The position numbers and the translations under genes are program-made. The notes below the pieces were generated by a model. The model saw only the letters and a list, made by a program, of their open reading frames with translations, ran no database searches and was not told the DNA's origin. Source: Kordiimonas laminariae (GTDB lineage Bacteria; Pseudomonadota; Alphaproteobacteria; Sphingomonadales; Kordiimonadaceae). Taken from it: a stretch of 64,000 nucleotides of DNA. Every line of letters begins with the position of its first letter. Positions within the stretch are counted from its first letter, which is position 1. Shown one piece after another: positions 46,203-54,900 of the stretch. The stretch spans positions 372,001 to 436,000 of the forward strand of contig NZ_JAKQZA010000002.1 in NCBI RefSeq assembly GCF_023008165.1, given 5' to 3'.

Positions 46203-47744
46203 CTACGCACGAATGGTGGCGATAAATTCATCCGCTTTTTGCGATAATTGTTCGGTTTTTTCAGAAAGAGTATGAACAGCATTCACCGTGGTTTCAGCTA
46301 CCACAGAAATCCGTCCACCAACCTCACTAAGGCGTTTCACGCTATGGTTAGCCTCACTTGTTTCACCTGCCGCCGCTTGAGCTGCACGAGCGATTTCTTC
46401 CGTCGCGGCTGATTGTTCTTCGACAGCAGCTGCGATACCTGCAGAGTTTTCGCTTATCTCACCAACAACAGATACGATTTTCTGATTTACCGATACCGCT
46501 TCCTCAGTGGCATCACGAATACCAGCAAGTAGATTTCCAATTTCCTCTGTGGCATTAGCTGATTGATTTGCAAGTGATTTCACTTCACTTGCCACAACAG
46601 CAAAACCCTTACCCGCATCACCAGCACGCGCCGCCTCAATCGTAGCGTTCAGAGCCAGCAAGTTGGTTTGCTCCGCGATATCGCCGATCATCTTCAATGC
46701 TTCGTTGATACGGTTTGCTCGCTCAGAAAGTGTAGAGATGGTTTTCTCACTCTGGTTAGCGTAGGTAAGGGCCTGATCAGCCACTGTTGAACTACCACTA
46801 ACCTGACGGGCAATTTCATTCACAGATGCTGACATTTCTTCCGAACTGGATGCTACTGAGTTCACATTACCTGAAACATTTTCTGTGGCACGCGATGCTG
46901 CACTCATCGACTCGCCTGTTTCAGATGATATTTGGTTAAGGCTTTCAGCCTCACTTTCAAGTTGGGTCATAACCACAGACAATTCTTGCAGCATACCAGA
47001 AAGGCTTTGATCAAATTCTTCCGCCAGTTGTATTCGCGCTTCGGCAGCCTGCCTTTCCATTTGCTCACGTTGATGAGCATTTTCTTCTGCCATCTTTTCA
47101 ATCTCTGCCTGCGCTTCTTTCGCGACAGCCATATTCGCCTCAGCTGTTTCAGTTGCTTCCTCAGCTGCTACAGCCTTTTCTTTCGCAACCTCCGCTTCCT
47201 CAGAAGCTCTTTTTTCAGCTTGTTCAGCCCCCTCGAAAGCTGCAGCGATCTGAACTGCAAGCCATGTTAAAACAGCAGTTTCAAAGACCACAATAACAGC
47301 ATGGAGAACTACTCGCCCGAAATCACCACCTTCTGGGAAAACCCAGCTTGGGATAACCGTGTTAAAGAGCAAATGATGTACCGCAATGACAGCGGCCGAA
47401 ACGAGGATAGCCCTTGCATCACAAAGCGCAGCCAACATCGCTAGTACTGCAAAAAAGTACATGTGAATATCAATTTGCCAAGGGTGCCCCCTGAAGACAA
47501 AGACGAGAATAGCCGCCATCAAAACAAGAGAGACAGCAACAAGCGATCGTTGCATTTCTACCGCCACTCCCATGCGCATTGCTACCGTAGGAACGGCTGC
47601 AACAACCACAGTTAAGATAGTTGTGGTAACAAGGCTTTCCTGCCCAATCATCAGTACTGCAATCAGCACTACAGGGATATGCACCCACAAAGCCATAGAG
47701 AGATATCTGGTAACAGATAGCTGAATATTTTCGAGATGGTTCAT
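46203..47744 (-). CDS. Methyl-accepting chemotaxis protein with six-helix membrane sensor
   Basis: 513 aa. The N-terminal 185 residues form about six membrane helices with almost no periplasmic loop, and contain His residues in HPWQIDIHMYFFA and VIAVHHLLFN that could bind a cofactor. An Ala/Glu-rich coiled coil (about 190-260) leads to the signalling domain, whose tip IAEQTNLLALNATIEAARAG and AGKGFAVVASEVKSLA are standard. There is no HAMP domain. It probably senses a membrane or redox signal and talks to CheA/CheW encoded elsewhere. It lies 9 bp after the 115-aa gene. Confidence 0.93.
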   Translation of the reverse strand: MNHLENIQLSVTRYLSMALWVHIPVVLIAVLMIGQESLVTTTILTVVVAAVPTVAMRMGVAVEMQRSLVAVSLVLMAAILVFVFRGHPWQIDIHMYFFAVLAMLAALCDARAILVSAAVIAVHHLLFNTVIPSWVFPEGGDFGRVVLHAVIVVFETAVLTWLAVQIAAAFEGAEQAEKRASEEAEVAKEKAVAAEEATETAEANMAVAKEAQAEIEKMAEENAHQREQMERQAAEARIQLAEEFDQSLSGMLQELSVVMTQLESEAESLNQISSETGESMSAASRATENVSGNVNSVASSSEEMSASVNEIARQVSGSSTVADQALTYANQSEKTISTLSERANRINEALKMIGDIAEQTNLLALNATIEAARAGDAGKGFAVVASEVKSLANQSANATEEIGNLLAGIRDATEEAVSVNQKIVSVVGEISENSAGIAAAVEEQSAATEEIARAAQAAAGETSEANHSVKRLSEVGGRISVVAETTVNAVHTLSEKTEQLSQKADEFIATIRA

Positions 47745-47753
47745 GAATTTCCC

Positions 47754-48101
47754 CTATTTTTTGGAAAGCGTTGCCGCAAATGCCATATCAGCTTTGGAAC
47801 GTGGTTGCTCCTTTGCTCCGCACCCATAAATGGGAGCAGCATTTAACACCAGAAACGCGCCATTCTGGTATAGCTTGCTAACCAATCTGTTGCCTGTATT
47901 TTCGATAATATATCTATGATCAGAGACCTTGGAGATAAGGCGGGCATCTGTGCCATCTAAAATCCCATAAATATTTGTGCCTGTGGATTTTGACGGCGTA
48001 ATAATCATCAATTTATCAGATGACCCTGGCACCATTAGAATGGCGATCAAAGTAAGAAAAACGAATCCTACATATAGAGAAATATCTAGTATAGATTTCA
48101 A
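47754..48101 (-). CDS. Small exported or anchored protein cotranscribed with the chemotaxis receptor
   Basis: 115 aa with a TTG start (AGGTGG upstream) and one N-terminal hydrophobic helix (about 6-26) ending MVPGSSDK, then a mainly beta periplasmic part (MIITPSKSTGTNIYGILDGTDARLISKVSDHRYIIENT). Not recognised. Its stop is 9 bp before the receptor start, so it may modulate that receptor. The TTG start leaves some doubt about the exact N-terminus. Confidence 0.6.
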   Translation of the reverse strand: MKSILDISLYVGFVFLTLIAILMVPGSSDKLMIITPSKSTGTNIYGILDGTDARLISKVSDHRYIIENTGNRLVSKLYQNGAFLVLNAAPIYGCGAKEQPRSKADMAFAATLSKK

Positions 48102-48257
48102 AATGCACCCACCTAATAGCGAAAGAAAATCACCAAGTCTCGGTCTAGATACGATTAAAATCTAAAATGGTTTCGAAATGTTAAAGATATATAATTTACG
48201 AACTCTTTTTACTGACAGAAAGGCCATCTAAGATATAAAAATACCACTTCATAACGG

Positions 48258-48560
48258 CTACGCAATGATCCAATCTTCAAACTTTGCCAAGCGTATCATA
48301 TTCCCAGACACACTTTCATCCGCCAGTTTAATACCTACTGTTTTCTGCTTCCCCTCTGCCCAGTCCCGCATATTCAACATCATGCCAAGACCTGCAGAAT
48401 CTATAGATTCCAGAGCCGTAAGGTCTAAAACATACCCCGCGACATCAATCTTGAGTACTGCTTCCACTAACTTGCGCCACTCCCTGCAATCTTCAAAGGA
48501 AAGTGAACCGGAAACGATCATATTCACGACGTCTCCATCCCGCTTGGTTTCAAAACGCAT
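48258..48560 (-). CDS. STAS-domain protein (second copy)
   Basis: 100 aa single STAS domain. LTALESIDSAGLGMML (about 48-63) holds the DSAG motif with the phosphorylatable Ser. GGGGCAAAGAG precedes the ATG. It lies upstream of the small anchored protein and chemotaxis receptor on the same strand, 156 bp apart, so it could belong to the same signalling set. Partners (kinase/phosphatase) are not in the window. Confidence 0.88.
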   Translation of the reverse strand: MRFETKRDGDVVNMIVSGSLSFEDCREWRKLVEAVLKIDVAGYVLDLTALESIDSAGLGMMLNMRDWAEGKQKTVGIKLADESVSGNMIRLAKFEDWIIA

Positions 48561-48630
48561 CTCTTTGCCCCATTATCCCCATAAAGAGAGTAATGCATAC
48601 AAATGATGACAGGTATCATTATGGTGTAAG

Positions 48631-48679
48631 TTCAGGGTTTTACTTAAACCTTATATATAGAATTTATCTAAAACCTGAA
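48631..48679. repeat. Imperfect inverted repeat in a 464-bp gap
   Basis: TTCAGGGTTTTA (48631-48642) and TAAAACCTGAA (48669-48679) pair over 11 bp with one bulge. The gap 48561-49024 is AT-rich; besides this repeat and the PadR-type promoter palindrome at its right end I see no gene in it. Confidence 0.35.
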
Positions 48680-48963
48680 ATATTCACTATTCGAGCGGGT
48701 TTTTATTTTATTTATTACCATTTTTGTCACATTTATACTGTGCATTACTATATTTTTCACCGCGGAGACTAAGCGATCATTTCGCCATATTTCAAGAAGA
48801 AAACCTTGATTTCTTTAAGTTGTGATTAGCCACATCACATATATATTGAACACTTTCATGCTTCCGCCTTATCCAATGAAGATATCAACCATTTGTTTTC
48901 ATTGGTAAAACCATGGCGTTCTGCCGATTAAACCACCTAAAACTTCAATGAAATTCATCGCCA

Positions 48964-48992
48964 TTGAATTTCTATATTTTTTACTATATAAA
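48964..48992 (+). promoter_or_regulatory. Promoter of the membrane protein-padR operon
   Basis: TTGAAT (48964-48969), 17-bp spacer, TATAAA (48987-48992). The -10 box lies inside a perfect 20-bp palindrome. Confidence 0.65.
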
Positions 48993-49003
48993 TATTTATA
49001 TAG
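48984..49003. promoter_or_regulatory. Perfect 20-bp AT-rich palindrome, candidate PadR operator
   Basis: CTATATAAAT and its exact complement ATTTATATAG meet without a spacer and cover the -10 region of the operon whose second gene is a PadR-type repressor. Autoregulation through this site is the simplest reading. Confidence 0.6.
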
Positions 49004-49024
49004 ATATTTAATGGGAGCAAAAAA

Positions 49025-49786
49025 ATGACACCACTAATGATTGAAAGCTTAAGGTGGATACATATCCTTGCTGGTGGTGTCGGGCTTATCGCATTCTGGA
49101 TACCAGTCTTCCTAAAGAAGGGTTCTATCAACCATAAAAAGATAGGTAAGATATTCGTAAATGCAGGATATGTGGTGGTGATCGCGGGATCGCTGGTTCT
49201 GCTTCTTAAACTCACCGCACTTTACGGAAACGGCAACAGTTTTCAGGAAAACAAAAACTCAATCGCCCTTGTTATGTTTCTTGGCTATCTATGCCTAACC
49301 ACCGCAGCCATCCTCAGGCACGGCATGCTTGTGCTATCACATAAAAAAGAACAAACGATACACGGTACTCTTCTCAATTATATATTCAGCTATGGTTGTC
49401 TGATAGCAAGCGCAGTGTTGGTACTGTTTGGGTTAGCTGCCCAACCTGATAGCTCCATTCTACTTTATGCAATGTCACCAGTTGGCATTGCAACCTATCT
49501 GCAAATCAACGCTTATATCTCAGGAAAAAAAAGGTCCAAACAACAGTGGTGGTATGAACATCTATCAGCCATGCTTATCGCAGGCATTGCTTTCCATACA
49601 GCCTTTCTGGTTTTCGGGTCAGCTCGATTTATTGATTTGGGTTTATCTGGCATGCTTGCTATTGTGCCTTGGCTTGCTCCAACCTTCATCGGCGTTCCAG
49701 CGATCGCTATCTGGGAGCGACACTACCGAAAGAAATTTAACGACCCACTTCCCCCAAGGAAGCCTAAAACTGAAGCAACTTTATGA
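49025..49786 (+). CDS. Polytopic membrane protein, DUF2306-like
   Basis: 253 aa with seven hydrophobic segments and the opening SLRWIHILAGGVGLIAFWIPVFLKK followed by INHKKIGKIFV, a His-containing layout similar to DUF2306-type predicted membrane proteins. GGGAG lies upstream of the ATG. Its stop overlaps the padR start (ATGA). It may be the target or effector of the PadR regulator; function unknown. Confidence 0.65.
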   Translation: MTPLMIESLRWIHILAGGVGLIAFWIPVFLKKGSINHKKIGKIFVNAGYVVVIAGSLVLLLKLTALYGNGNSFQENKNSIALVMFLGYLCLTTAAILRHGMLVLSHKKEQTIHGTLLNYIFSYGCLIASAVLVLFGLAAQPDSSILLYAMSPVGIATYLQINAYISGKKRSKQQWWYEHLSAMLIAGIAFHTAFLVFGSARFIDLGLSGMLAIVPWLAPTFIGVPAIAIWERHYRKKFNDPLPPRKPKTEATL

Positions 49787-50340
49787 GCCTGCCGCATATT
49801 TTACTTGGACTAACCGCAACACCAACCAGTGGCTACGAACTAAAACAAAAATTCGACACCACCCTTAGGCACTTCTGGTTTGCGGAGCTTTCGCAACTAT
49901 ATCCTGCGCTAAAAAAACTCGTAAAAGAAGGCTTGGCGGAAGTAGAAACAATGCCTTCTGAGAAAGGGCCGGACAAAAAGCTTTATCTCCGAACCGCAGC
50001 AGGCCGGGAAGAGCTTTTGAAGTGGTTATCAACTGGCCCTGGTACAGCTCCTCTACGCCACCCATATCTTGCTCAGGTCTTTTTTCTGAATGAACATCAA
50101 AGCCATGAACAAGCTATCAAGTTCATGGAAGATTTGCTTACTCGCATTAAAGGAACCTGCCAAACACTTCAAGCTATTGAAGATGGATGGAAAGACGAGG
50201 ACGGTGGTTATCCCAATCAACTAAATGATGATGACTTCTTCACCCAGCTCACCCTCGATGCTGGACTAAGGGTAAACAAAGCGTACATTGAATGGTGCGA
50301 AACATCTCTAGAGAGACTAAAAGCCAGAGCCGAGAAATAG
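49783..50340 (+). CDS. PadR-family transcriptional regulator
   Basis: 185 aa. The winged-helix N-terminus (HILLGLTATPTSGYELKQKFDTTLRHFWFAELSQLYPALKKLVKEG) is diagnostic of PadR. The C-terminal Vir-like helical domain (about 90-185) mediates dimerisation. It overlaps the membrane protein gene by 4 bp, and its stop directly abuts the stop of the convergent MFS gene. It probably represses its own operon through the 20-bp palindrome at 48984-49003. Confidence 0.92.
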   Translation: MSLPHILLGLTATPTSGYELKQKFDTTLRHFWFAELSQLYPALKKLVKEGLAEVETMPSEKGPDKKLYLRTAAGREELLKWLSTGPGTAPLRHPYLAQVFFLNEHQSHEQAIKFMEDLLTRIKGTCQTLQAIEDGWKDEDGGYPNQLNDDDFFTQLTLDAGLRVNKAYIEWCETSLERLKARAEK

Positions 50341-51537
50341 TTAAACAGCTACCTTGCGCCCTATTCTTCTAATCCGCTGTACTTGCACAACACCTATGAT
50401 GGCAGCAATTGCGCCCAAGCCGTATGTGATACTCAGGCTATATGTTGCGACATACCCACCCAGTACACTGATTACAGCCTGAGACATACAGAAACTGGAT
50501 GTCAGGCTACCCATCACAGCCCCCTGCTCCAGGTCTTGCGTCTCCCGGCTCATAAAAGCAGGAATAGCTGCATTCAAGATGCTTACAGCCACACCAATTA
50601 CCGTGGCGATTACAATTGCCATCACATAGTTCTCCGACAACAAGATCACCATCATAAAGATCGCCAATACAGTGCCAGCAATGATGAGGTTATGACCAAG
50701 GGTCATCATTTTCTCAATCTTCGGCACGCCCACGAACGCAAATAAAATCATCGTTCCAGTGAAGAAGGCATTGATAAACGCAATTTCTTCAGGCCCTGCA
50801 CCCCAGCGGGTGTTCAGAAGCAGTGGATAGAACTGGTAAAAAGTATTGATACACATAGTAAGCATGAACTGTGCAAACAGTAACTGCCTGAACATTGCAT
50901 GAGAGGCCAGCATTTTGATCACACCGGGGCGTTTAGCTGTTTTATTTACGCCAAACTGCAATACCTGCTCATTAGTTTCAGGCAACCACAGAACAGCCAT
51001 AACAAAGGCAATACCACTGGCGATACCAGCCACAAGAAATGGCATATCGTTTGAGTATGTAGCAAGCAATCCGCCTAGCACGGGACCAAACAAATAACCG
51101 CCATAGCCACCGATACTCAAAAAGGCGAAAGATGAGGCTTTAGCACCATCTTTTTCTCGATCAATAAGCATGGCACGAGCAATACTACTGTTGGCTTCAA
51201 AGTATCCTGTTACCATGCGGCTTATCACTAACTGCCAGAAATCTTCCTGAATAATAGCGAAGCCGGACCAAACAGTTCCAAGCGTGGTTAAAAAGAGTGA
51301 CCCAAGTAAAACCGGACGCCGACCATATTTATCCGAGAGTGAACCGAGTGTACCGCCACCAAAGAAAAGCCCCAATGGGTATACGGCAAGAGCAATTCCG
51401 AGTGCAACCTCAGGAGAAAGCCCACTTTCAATATGACCATCCAAAAATAAAGGAGTAAAAACAGGATACGGCAGTGCAATTCCCAAGAATGCGAGGAAAT
51501 ACACAAAAAACACTACTATTCTACTACGCCTATCCAT
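50341..51537 (-). CDS. MFS drug/multisubstrate efflux-type transporter
   Basis: 398 aa with twelve hydrophobic segments. The A-motif GSLSDKYGRRPVLLGS (about 64-79) and the ARAMLIDREKDGAKASSF loop are typical of DHA1-like drug:H+ antiporters. The convergent padR gene suggests drug- or phenolic-responsive export, but the two are not cotranscribed. Substrate unknown. Confidence 0.88.
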   Translation of the reverse strand: MDRRSRIVVFFVYFLAFLGIALPYPVFTPLFLDGHIESGLSPEVALGIALAVYPLGLFFGGGTLGSLSDKYGRRPVLLGSLFLTTLGTVWSGFAIIQEDFWQLVISRMVTGYFEANSSIARAMLIDREKDGAKASSFAFLSIGGYGGYLFGPVLGGLLATYSNDMPFLVAGIASGIAFVMAVLWLPETNEQVLQFGVNKTAKRPGVIKMLASHAMFRQLLFAQFMLTMCINTFYQFYPLLLNTRWGAGPEEIAFINAFFTGTMILFAFVGVPKIEKMMTLGHNLIIAGTVLAIFMMVILLSENYVMAIVIATVIGVAVSILNAAIPAFMSRETQDLEQGAVMGSLTSSFCMSQAVISVLGGYVATYSLSITYGLGAIAAIIGVVQVQRIRRIGRKVAV

Positions 51538-51666
51538 GGCTCTTCCCCACTACCAAACTATCTTTCTCACAATGTGTTCTTTGATTGTTATTTTTTCAAG
51601 TTTTTTCTTTATTTAAAAAAATCTATCACTCTGTATACTAAAATAAATCAGTCGATGGAGGGTTAG

Positions 51667-52215
51667 ATGACCACAGAACCTGCGACACTTATGGTAAGCA
51701 ATCTCGTACAGCCGGATAAAATTCCAGCCTTTGAGCAATGGCTTAAAGAGTTACATCAATTGATGCGCGGTCAACCTGATTTTATATCCGTCGATATCAT
51801 CAGGCACCTACAGCAGGAAAAGCCCGAATATATATCACTGATAAAATTCCGTACAGCTGAAGCTCTGGAAGCCTGGAATACCTCACCAGCGCTTGAGCAG
51901 CAATTGGAAGTACTTAAACCGCTTGTTATTCGCAAATCACTTAGAAAAGAAGCAATAGGCCTTGAGCAATGGTTTGATAGTGCCAATACTGTTGGCAACC
52001 GTGTTCCTCCGTACTGGAAACGTCTAATACTCAGTGTATCCGCAGTTTTCCCGCTACTCTACCTTATTCAAACACTGCTACCACCGGAAATCACCAGCCT
52101 ACCAAAGCCAATTGCTATGCTTATCGGAGTTATTATCCTCTCGAGCATTTTAACATGGCCAGTGATGCCCTATCTGAGCAAACTACTGAAGCCTTGGCTT
52201 TATAGAGGTTTATAG
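51667..52215 (+). CDS. ABM-domain protein with two membrane helices
   Basis: 182 aa: an N-terminal antibiotic-biosynthesis-monooxygenase-type ferredoxin-like domain (about 6-100; PDFISVDIIRHLQQEKPEYISLIKF) and two C-terminal transmembrane helices (about 119-137, 147-166). Bacterial ABM proteins of this fused form are uncharacterised; the fold binds small organic molecules or heme. GGAGGG precedes the ATG. It is divergent from the MFS gene across 129 bp. Confidence 0.82.
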   Translation: MTTEPATLMVSNLVQPDKIPAFEQWLKELHQLMRGQPDFISVDIIRHLQQEKPEYISLIKFRTAEALEAWNTSPALEQQLEVLKPLVIRKSLRKEAIGLEQWFDSANTVGNRVPPYWKRLILSVSAVFPLLYLIQTLLPPEITSLPKPIAMLIGVIILSSILTWPVMPYLSKLLKPWLYRGL

Positions 52216-52229
52216 AGATAGTAGAGCTA

Positions 52230-52323
52230 CCGTGTGCACCTCTTACGGGTAGAGTGCGATTGAAGAGGCACACACGGCTGTCTAACCAAGAGATCAGAAG
52301 CGGGAATGTTCCTTGGTTAGACA
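52230..52323. repeat. Two tandem stem-loops
   Basis: Stem A: CCGTGTGCACCTCTT (52230-52244) with AAGAGGCACACACGG (52263-52277), 13 of 15 paired. Stem B: TGTCTAACCAAG (52279-52290) with CTTGGTTAGACA (52312-52323), 12 of 12, and its loop holds GGAATGTTCC. They fill the start of the gap between the ABM gene and the ALDH terminator. There is no U-run; they could be a small RNA, an mRNA 3' end or a repeat element. Confidence 0.5.
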
Positions 52324-52427
52324 CCTACCATATAAGCGAGATTTCAGGATTTCAAAGTAAAAACCTTACTGATCGGTACACGTTCACGCACATGTGAAAC
52401 AGATCTGTCTACCTGAGGCAATTTTCC

Positions 52428-52456
52428 AAAAAAAAGGCTGAGAAAACTCAGCCCTT
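52428..52456 (-). terminator. Terminator of the deoC-aldehyde dehydrogenase operon
   Basis: GGCTGAG-AAAA-CTCAGCC; on the minus strand the 7-bp stem is followed by eight Us, 24 bp after the stop. Confidence 0.92.
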
Positions 52457-52479
52457 CCTAAAATTAATTCAGATAAATC

Positions 52480-54888
52480 TTAGTAAGATTTACCGCCTTC
52501 GTTAGCATCACCGTAAGGCACCCAAATATTCTTCACTTCAGTACCACGTTCCATCAACGCTTTCGGGTTCATATGATCGGTGTTTGTCCAGTCATACGCT
52601 TTACCGTAATTAAGCCATGTGCGCTTCATGTTGTCGGCTGCAAGCGCCTCAACATCTGCACAACCTTCACGGCTACCAAAGTACCAAATACCGTCGATAC
52701 CAAAGTGCTTGGCAAGCGGCGCAGCCATCGCATCACGCGGGCCTGTTACAATGTTCACAACGCCAGCTGGAACATCTGATGTTTCCAGAATTTGGTAGAA
52801 ATCAGTCGCAAGGAGCGGATAGCGCTCAGACGGAATAATCACGCTTGTATTGCCTGTTGCCATTGCAAATGCCATCAGCGTTACAAATGCTAGAAGCGGA
52901 CTTTCGTCTGGGCATACAATACCAAGTGTACCAACTGCTTCGTTCATTGCTAGTGCAACACCGCGCATTGGAGGCTCATGTACACGACCTTCGTGCTTAT
53001 CAGCATAAGCAGCAGCAGTGAAAAGACGCTGGATTGATAGCTCAACCTCTTTCTCAGCAGCTTTCTGTGTAACACCTGTTAGAGACACGAGGCGCTCTTC
53101 AAACTCAGTGGCACGAGAGCTTAGGTTCTCAGCGATATAGAAAAGTATCTGCGCACGCAGGTGGCTTGTCTTACCAGCCCAACCGGAAGCTTTAGTTGCC
53201 GCTTCAACAGCATTACGGATATCTTTGTAGTTACCCGCACTTACAAGGCCAGCATAAGCACCTTTGGACGTCGCAACAGCAACACTGTCACCGCCATCAG
53301 GACGCGCTTGTTTACCGCCAATATACATTTTCGCTGTTTGGTCGATACCGCTCAGCCCAGAACCAGCTTTCGGCTTCGCAACAGTTTCTGGCTTCGCAAT
53401 CGGCTTCCACTCTTTGAGGTTTTTCTCAAAGCGGTGCTTCATATATGCGAGCATACCTTCGCGGCCACCTTCACGTCCGAAGCCACTTTCGCGGTAACCA
53501 CCAAAGCCAACAGCTGCGTCCATCATGTTCGTGCCGTTAATCCATACGATACCTGATTTCAGCACTGGAGCCACCTCAAGAGCACGGCTAATGCTTTCAG
53601 ACCAAACTGTCGCTGCAAGCCCGTATCGTGAGTTGTTAGCAAGGCCAACAGCTTCTGATTGCGTACGGAAAGTCACGGCTGTTAGAACCGGTCCAAATAC
53701 TTCTTCGCGGTAAAGCGTGTTATCTGTACCAACGCCTGTTACGAGTGTTGGTGGGAAGAACACACCTTCAGTTGGCATAACACACGGTGCCTGATAAACT
53801 TCTGCACCTTCTTCTTCACCTTTTTTAATGAGCGCTTCGATACGGTCTTTCTGAACGCTATCAACAACAGCACCCATATCGATACATTTATCAAGGCTGT
53901 TACCAACACGAAGGTTGCCCATACGTGTTTTCAGCTTTGCAAAGAATCGGTCTGCAATACCTTCTTGCACAAGAAGGCGAGAACCAGCACAACATACCTG
54001 CCCCTGATTGAACCAGATGGCATCAACAACACCTTCGACAGCGCCGTCGATATCAGCATCTTCAAACACGATGAATGGGGATTTACCACCAAGCTCAAGT
54101 GTTAGTTTCTTGCCAGTCCCAGCAATTGCACGGCGAATAATCTTACCAACATCTGTCGAACCAGTGAACGCCACTTTGTCAACGTCAGCGTCCACAATCA
54201 TAGCGCCAACATCACCTTCACCGGTTACGATGTTTACAACACCTTTTGGAAGACCAGCTTCTTCACAAAGTTCAGCAAACTTAAGTGCCGTAAGAGATGT
54301 AAACTCAGCAGGCTTCAGAACAACTGTGTTACCAGCTGCAAGCGCTGGAGCTACCTTCCATGCCAGCATCAGGAACGGGAAGTTCCACGGAATAACCTGC
54401 CCTGCAACACCAACAGCTTCATATTCTGGAAACTCTTCATCCATAAGCTGAGCCCAGCCAGCATGGTGATAGAAATGGCGCGCAACAAGCGGCACATCAA
54501 TGTCACGGCTTTCACGGATTGGCTTACCGTTATCAAGGCTCTCAAGGACCGCTAAAACACGGGAGTGTTTCTGAACAAGGCGTGCAAGGGCATACATATA
54601 GCGCGCACGGCCGTGGCCCCCAAGTGCTGCCCACTTGCCTTGTGCTGTACGGGCTGCAAGAACCGCTGCATCAACATCTTCCTGGCGAGCCGCTGTAATA
54701 TCAGCAAGCTTTTCACCAGTGGATGGTGCGTATGTCGCAAATGTTTTAGCGCCCTCAGGCTTCACCCATTCGCCACCAATAAACATGCCAAAGGATTTCT
54801 CATTTTCCGCAAGCCAGCTATCCGCGGCAGAACGGCTTTCAAGTGCTGGAGCGTAATCCATGCTTTCAAACTTTTCTTTAACGTTCAT
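52480..54888 (-). CDS. Two-domain aldehyde dehydrogenase, ALDH16 type
   Basis: 802 aa. Domain 1 (about 1-500) is a full NAD-dependent aldehyde dehydrogenase with Glu265 in LELGGKSP and catalytic Cys299 in GQVCC. Domain 2 (about 525-802) is a second ALDH-like half that lacks the ELGGK and GQxC motifs and looks non-catalytic. This is the plan of bacterial ALDH16. It lies 12 bp after deoC, so it very probably oxidises the acetaldehyde released by DeoC to acetate, or acetaldehyde-like products. Ribosome site GGAAAG. Confidence 0.9.
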   Translation of the reverse strand: MNVKEKFESMDYAPALESRSAADSWLAENEKSFGMFIGGEWVKPEGAKTFATYAPSTGEKLADITAARQEDVDAAVLAARTAQGKWAALGGHGRARYMYALARLVQKHSRVLAVLESLDNGKPIRESRDIDVPLVARHFYHHAGWAQLMDEEFPEYEAVGVAGQVIPWNFPFLMLAWKVAPALAAGNTVVLKPAEFTSLTALKFAELCEEAGLPKGVVNIVTGEGDVGAMIVDADVDKVAFTGSTDVGKIIRRAIAGTGKKLTLELGGKSPFIVFEDADIDGAVEGVVDAIWFNQGQVCCAGSRLLVQEGIADRFFAKLKTRMGNLRVGNSLDKCIDMGAVVDSVQKDRIEALIKKGEEEGAEVYQAPCVMPTEGVFFPPTLVTGVGTDNTLYREEVFGPVLTAVTFRTQSEAVGLANNSRYGLAATVWSESISRALEVAPVLKSGIVWINGTNMMDAAVGFGGYRESGFGREGGREGMLAYMKHRFEKNLKEWKPIAKPETVAKPKAGSGLSGIDQTAKMYIGGKQARPDGGDSVAVATSKGAYAGLVSAGNYKDIRNAVEAATKASGWAGKTSHLRAQILFYIAENLSSRATEFEERLVSLTGVTQKAAEKEVELSIQRLFTAAAYADKHEGRVHEPPMRGVALAMNEAVGTLGIVCPDESPLLAFVTLMAFAMATGNTSVIIPSERYPLLATDFYQILETSDVPAGVVNIVTGPRDAMAAPLAKHFGIDGIWYFGSREGCADVEALAADNMKRTWLNYGKAYDWTNTDHMNPKALMERGTEVKNIWVPYGDANEGGKSY

Positions 54889-54900
54889 GATGACTTTCCC

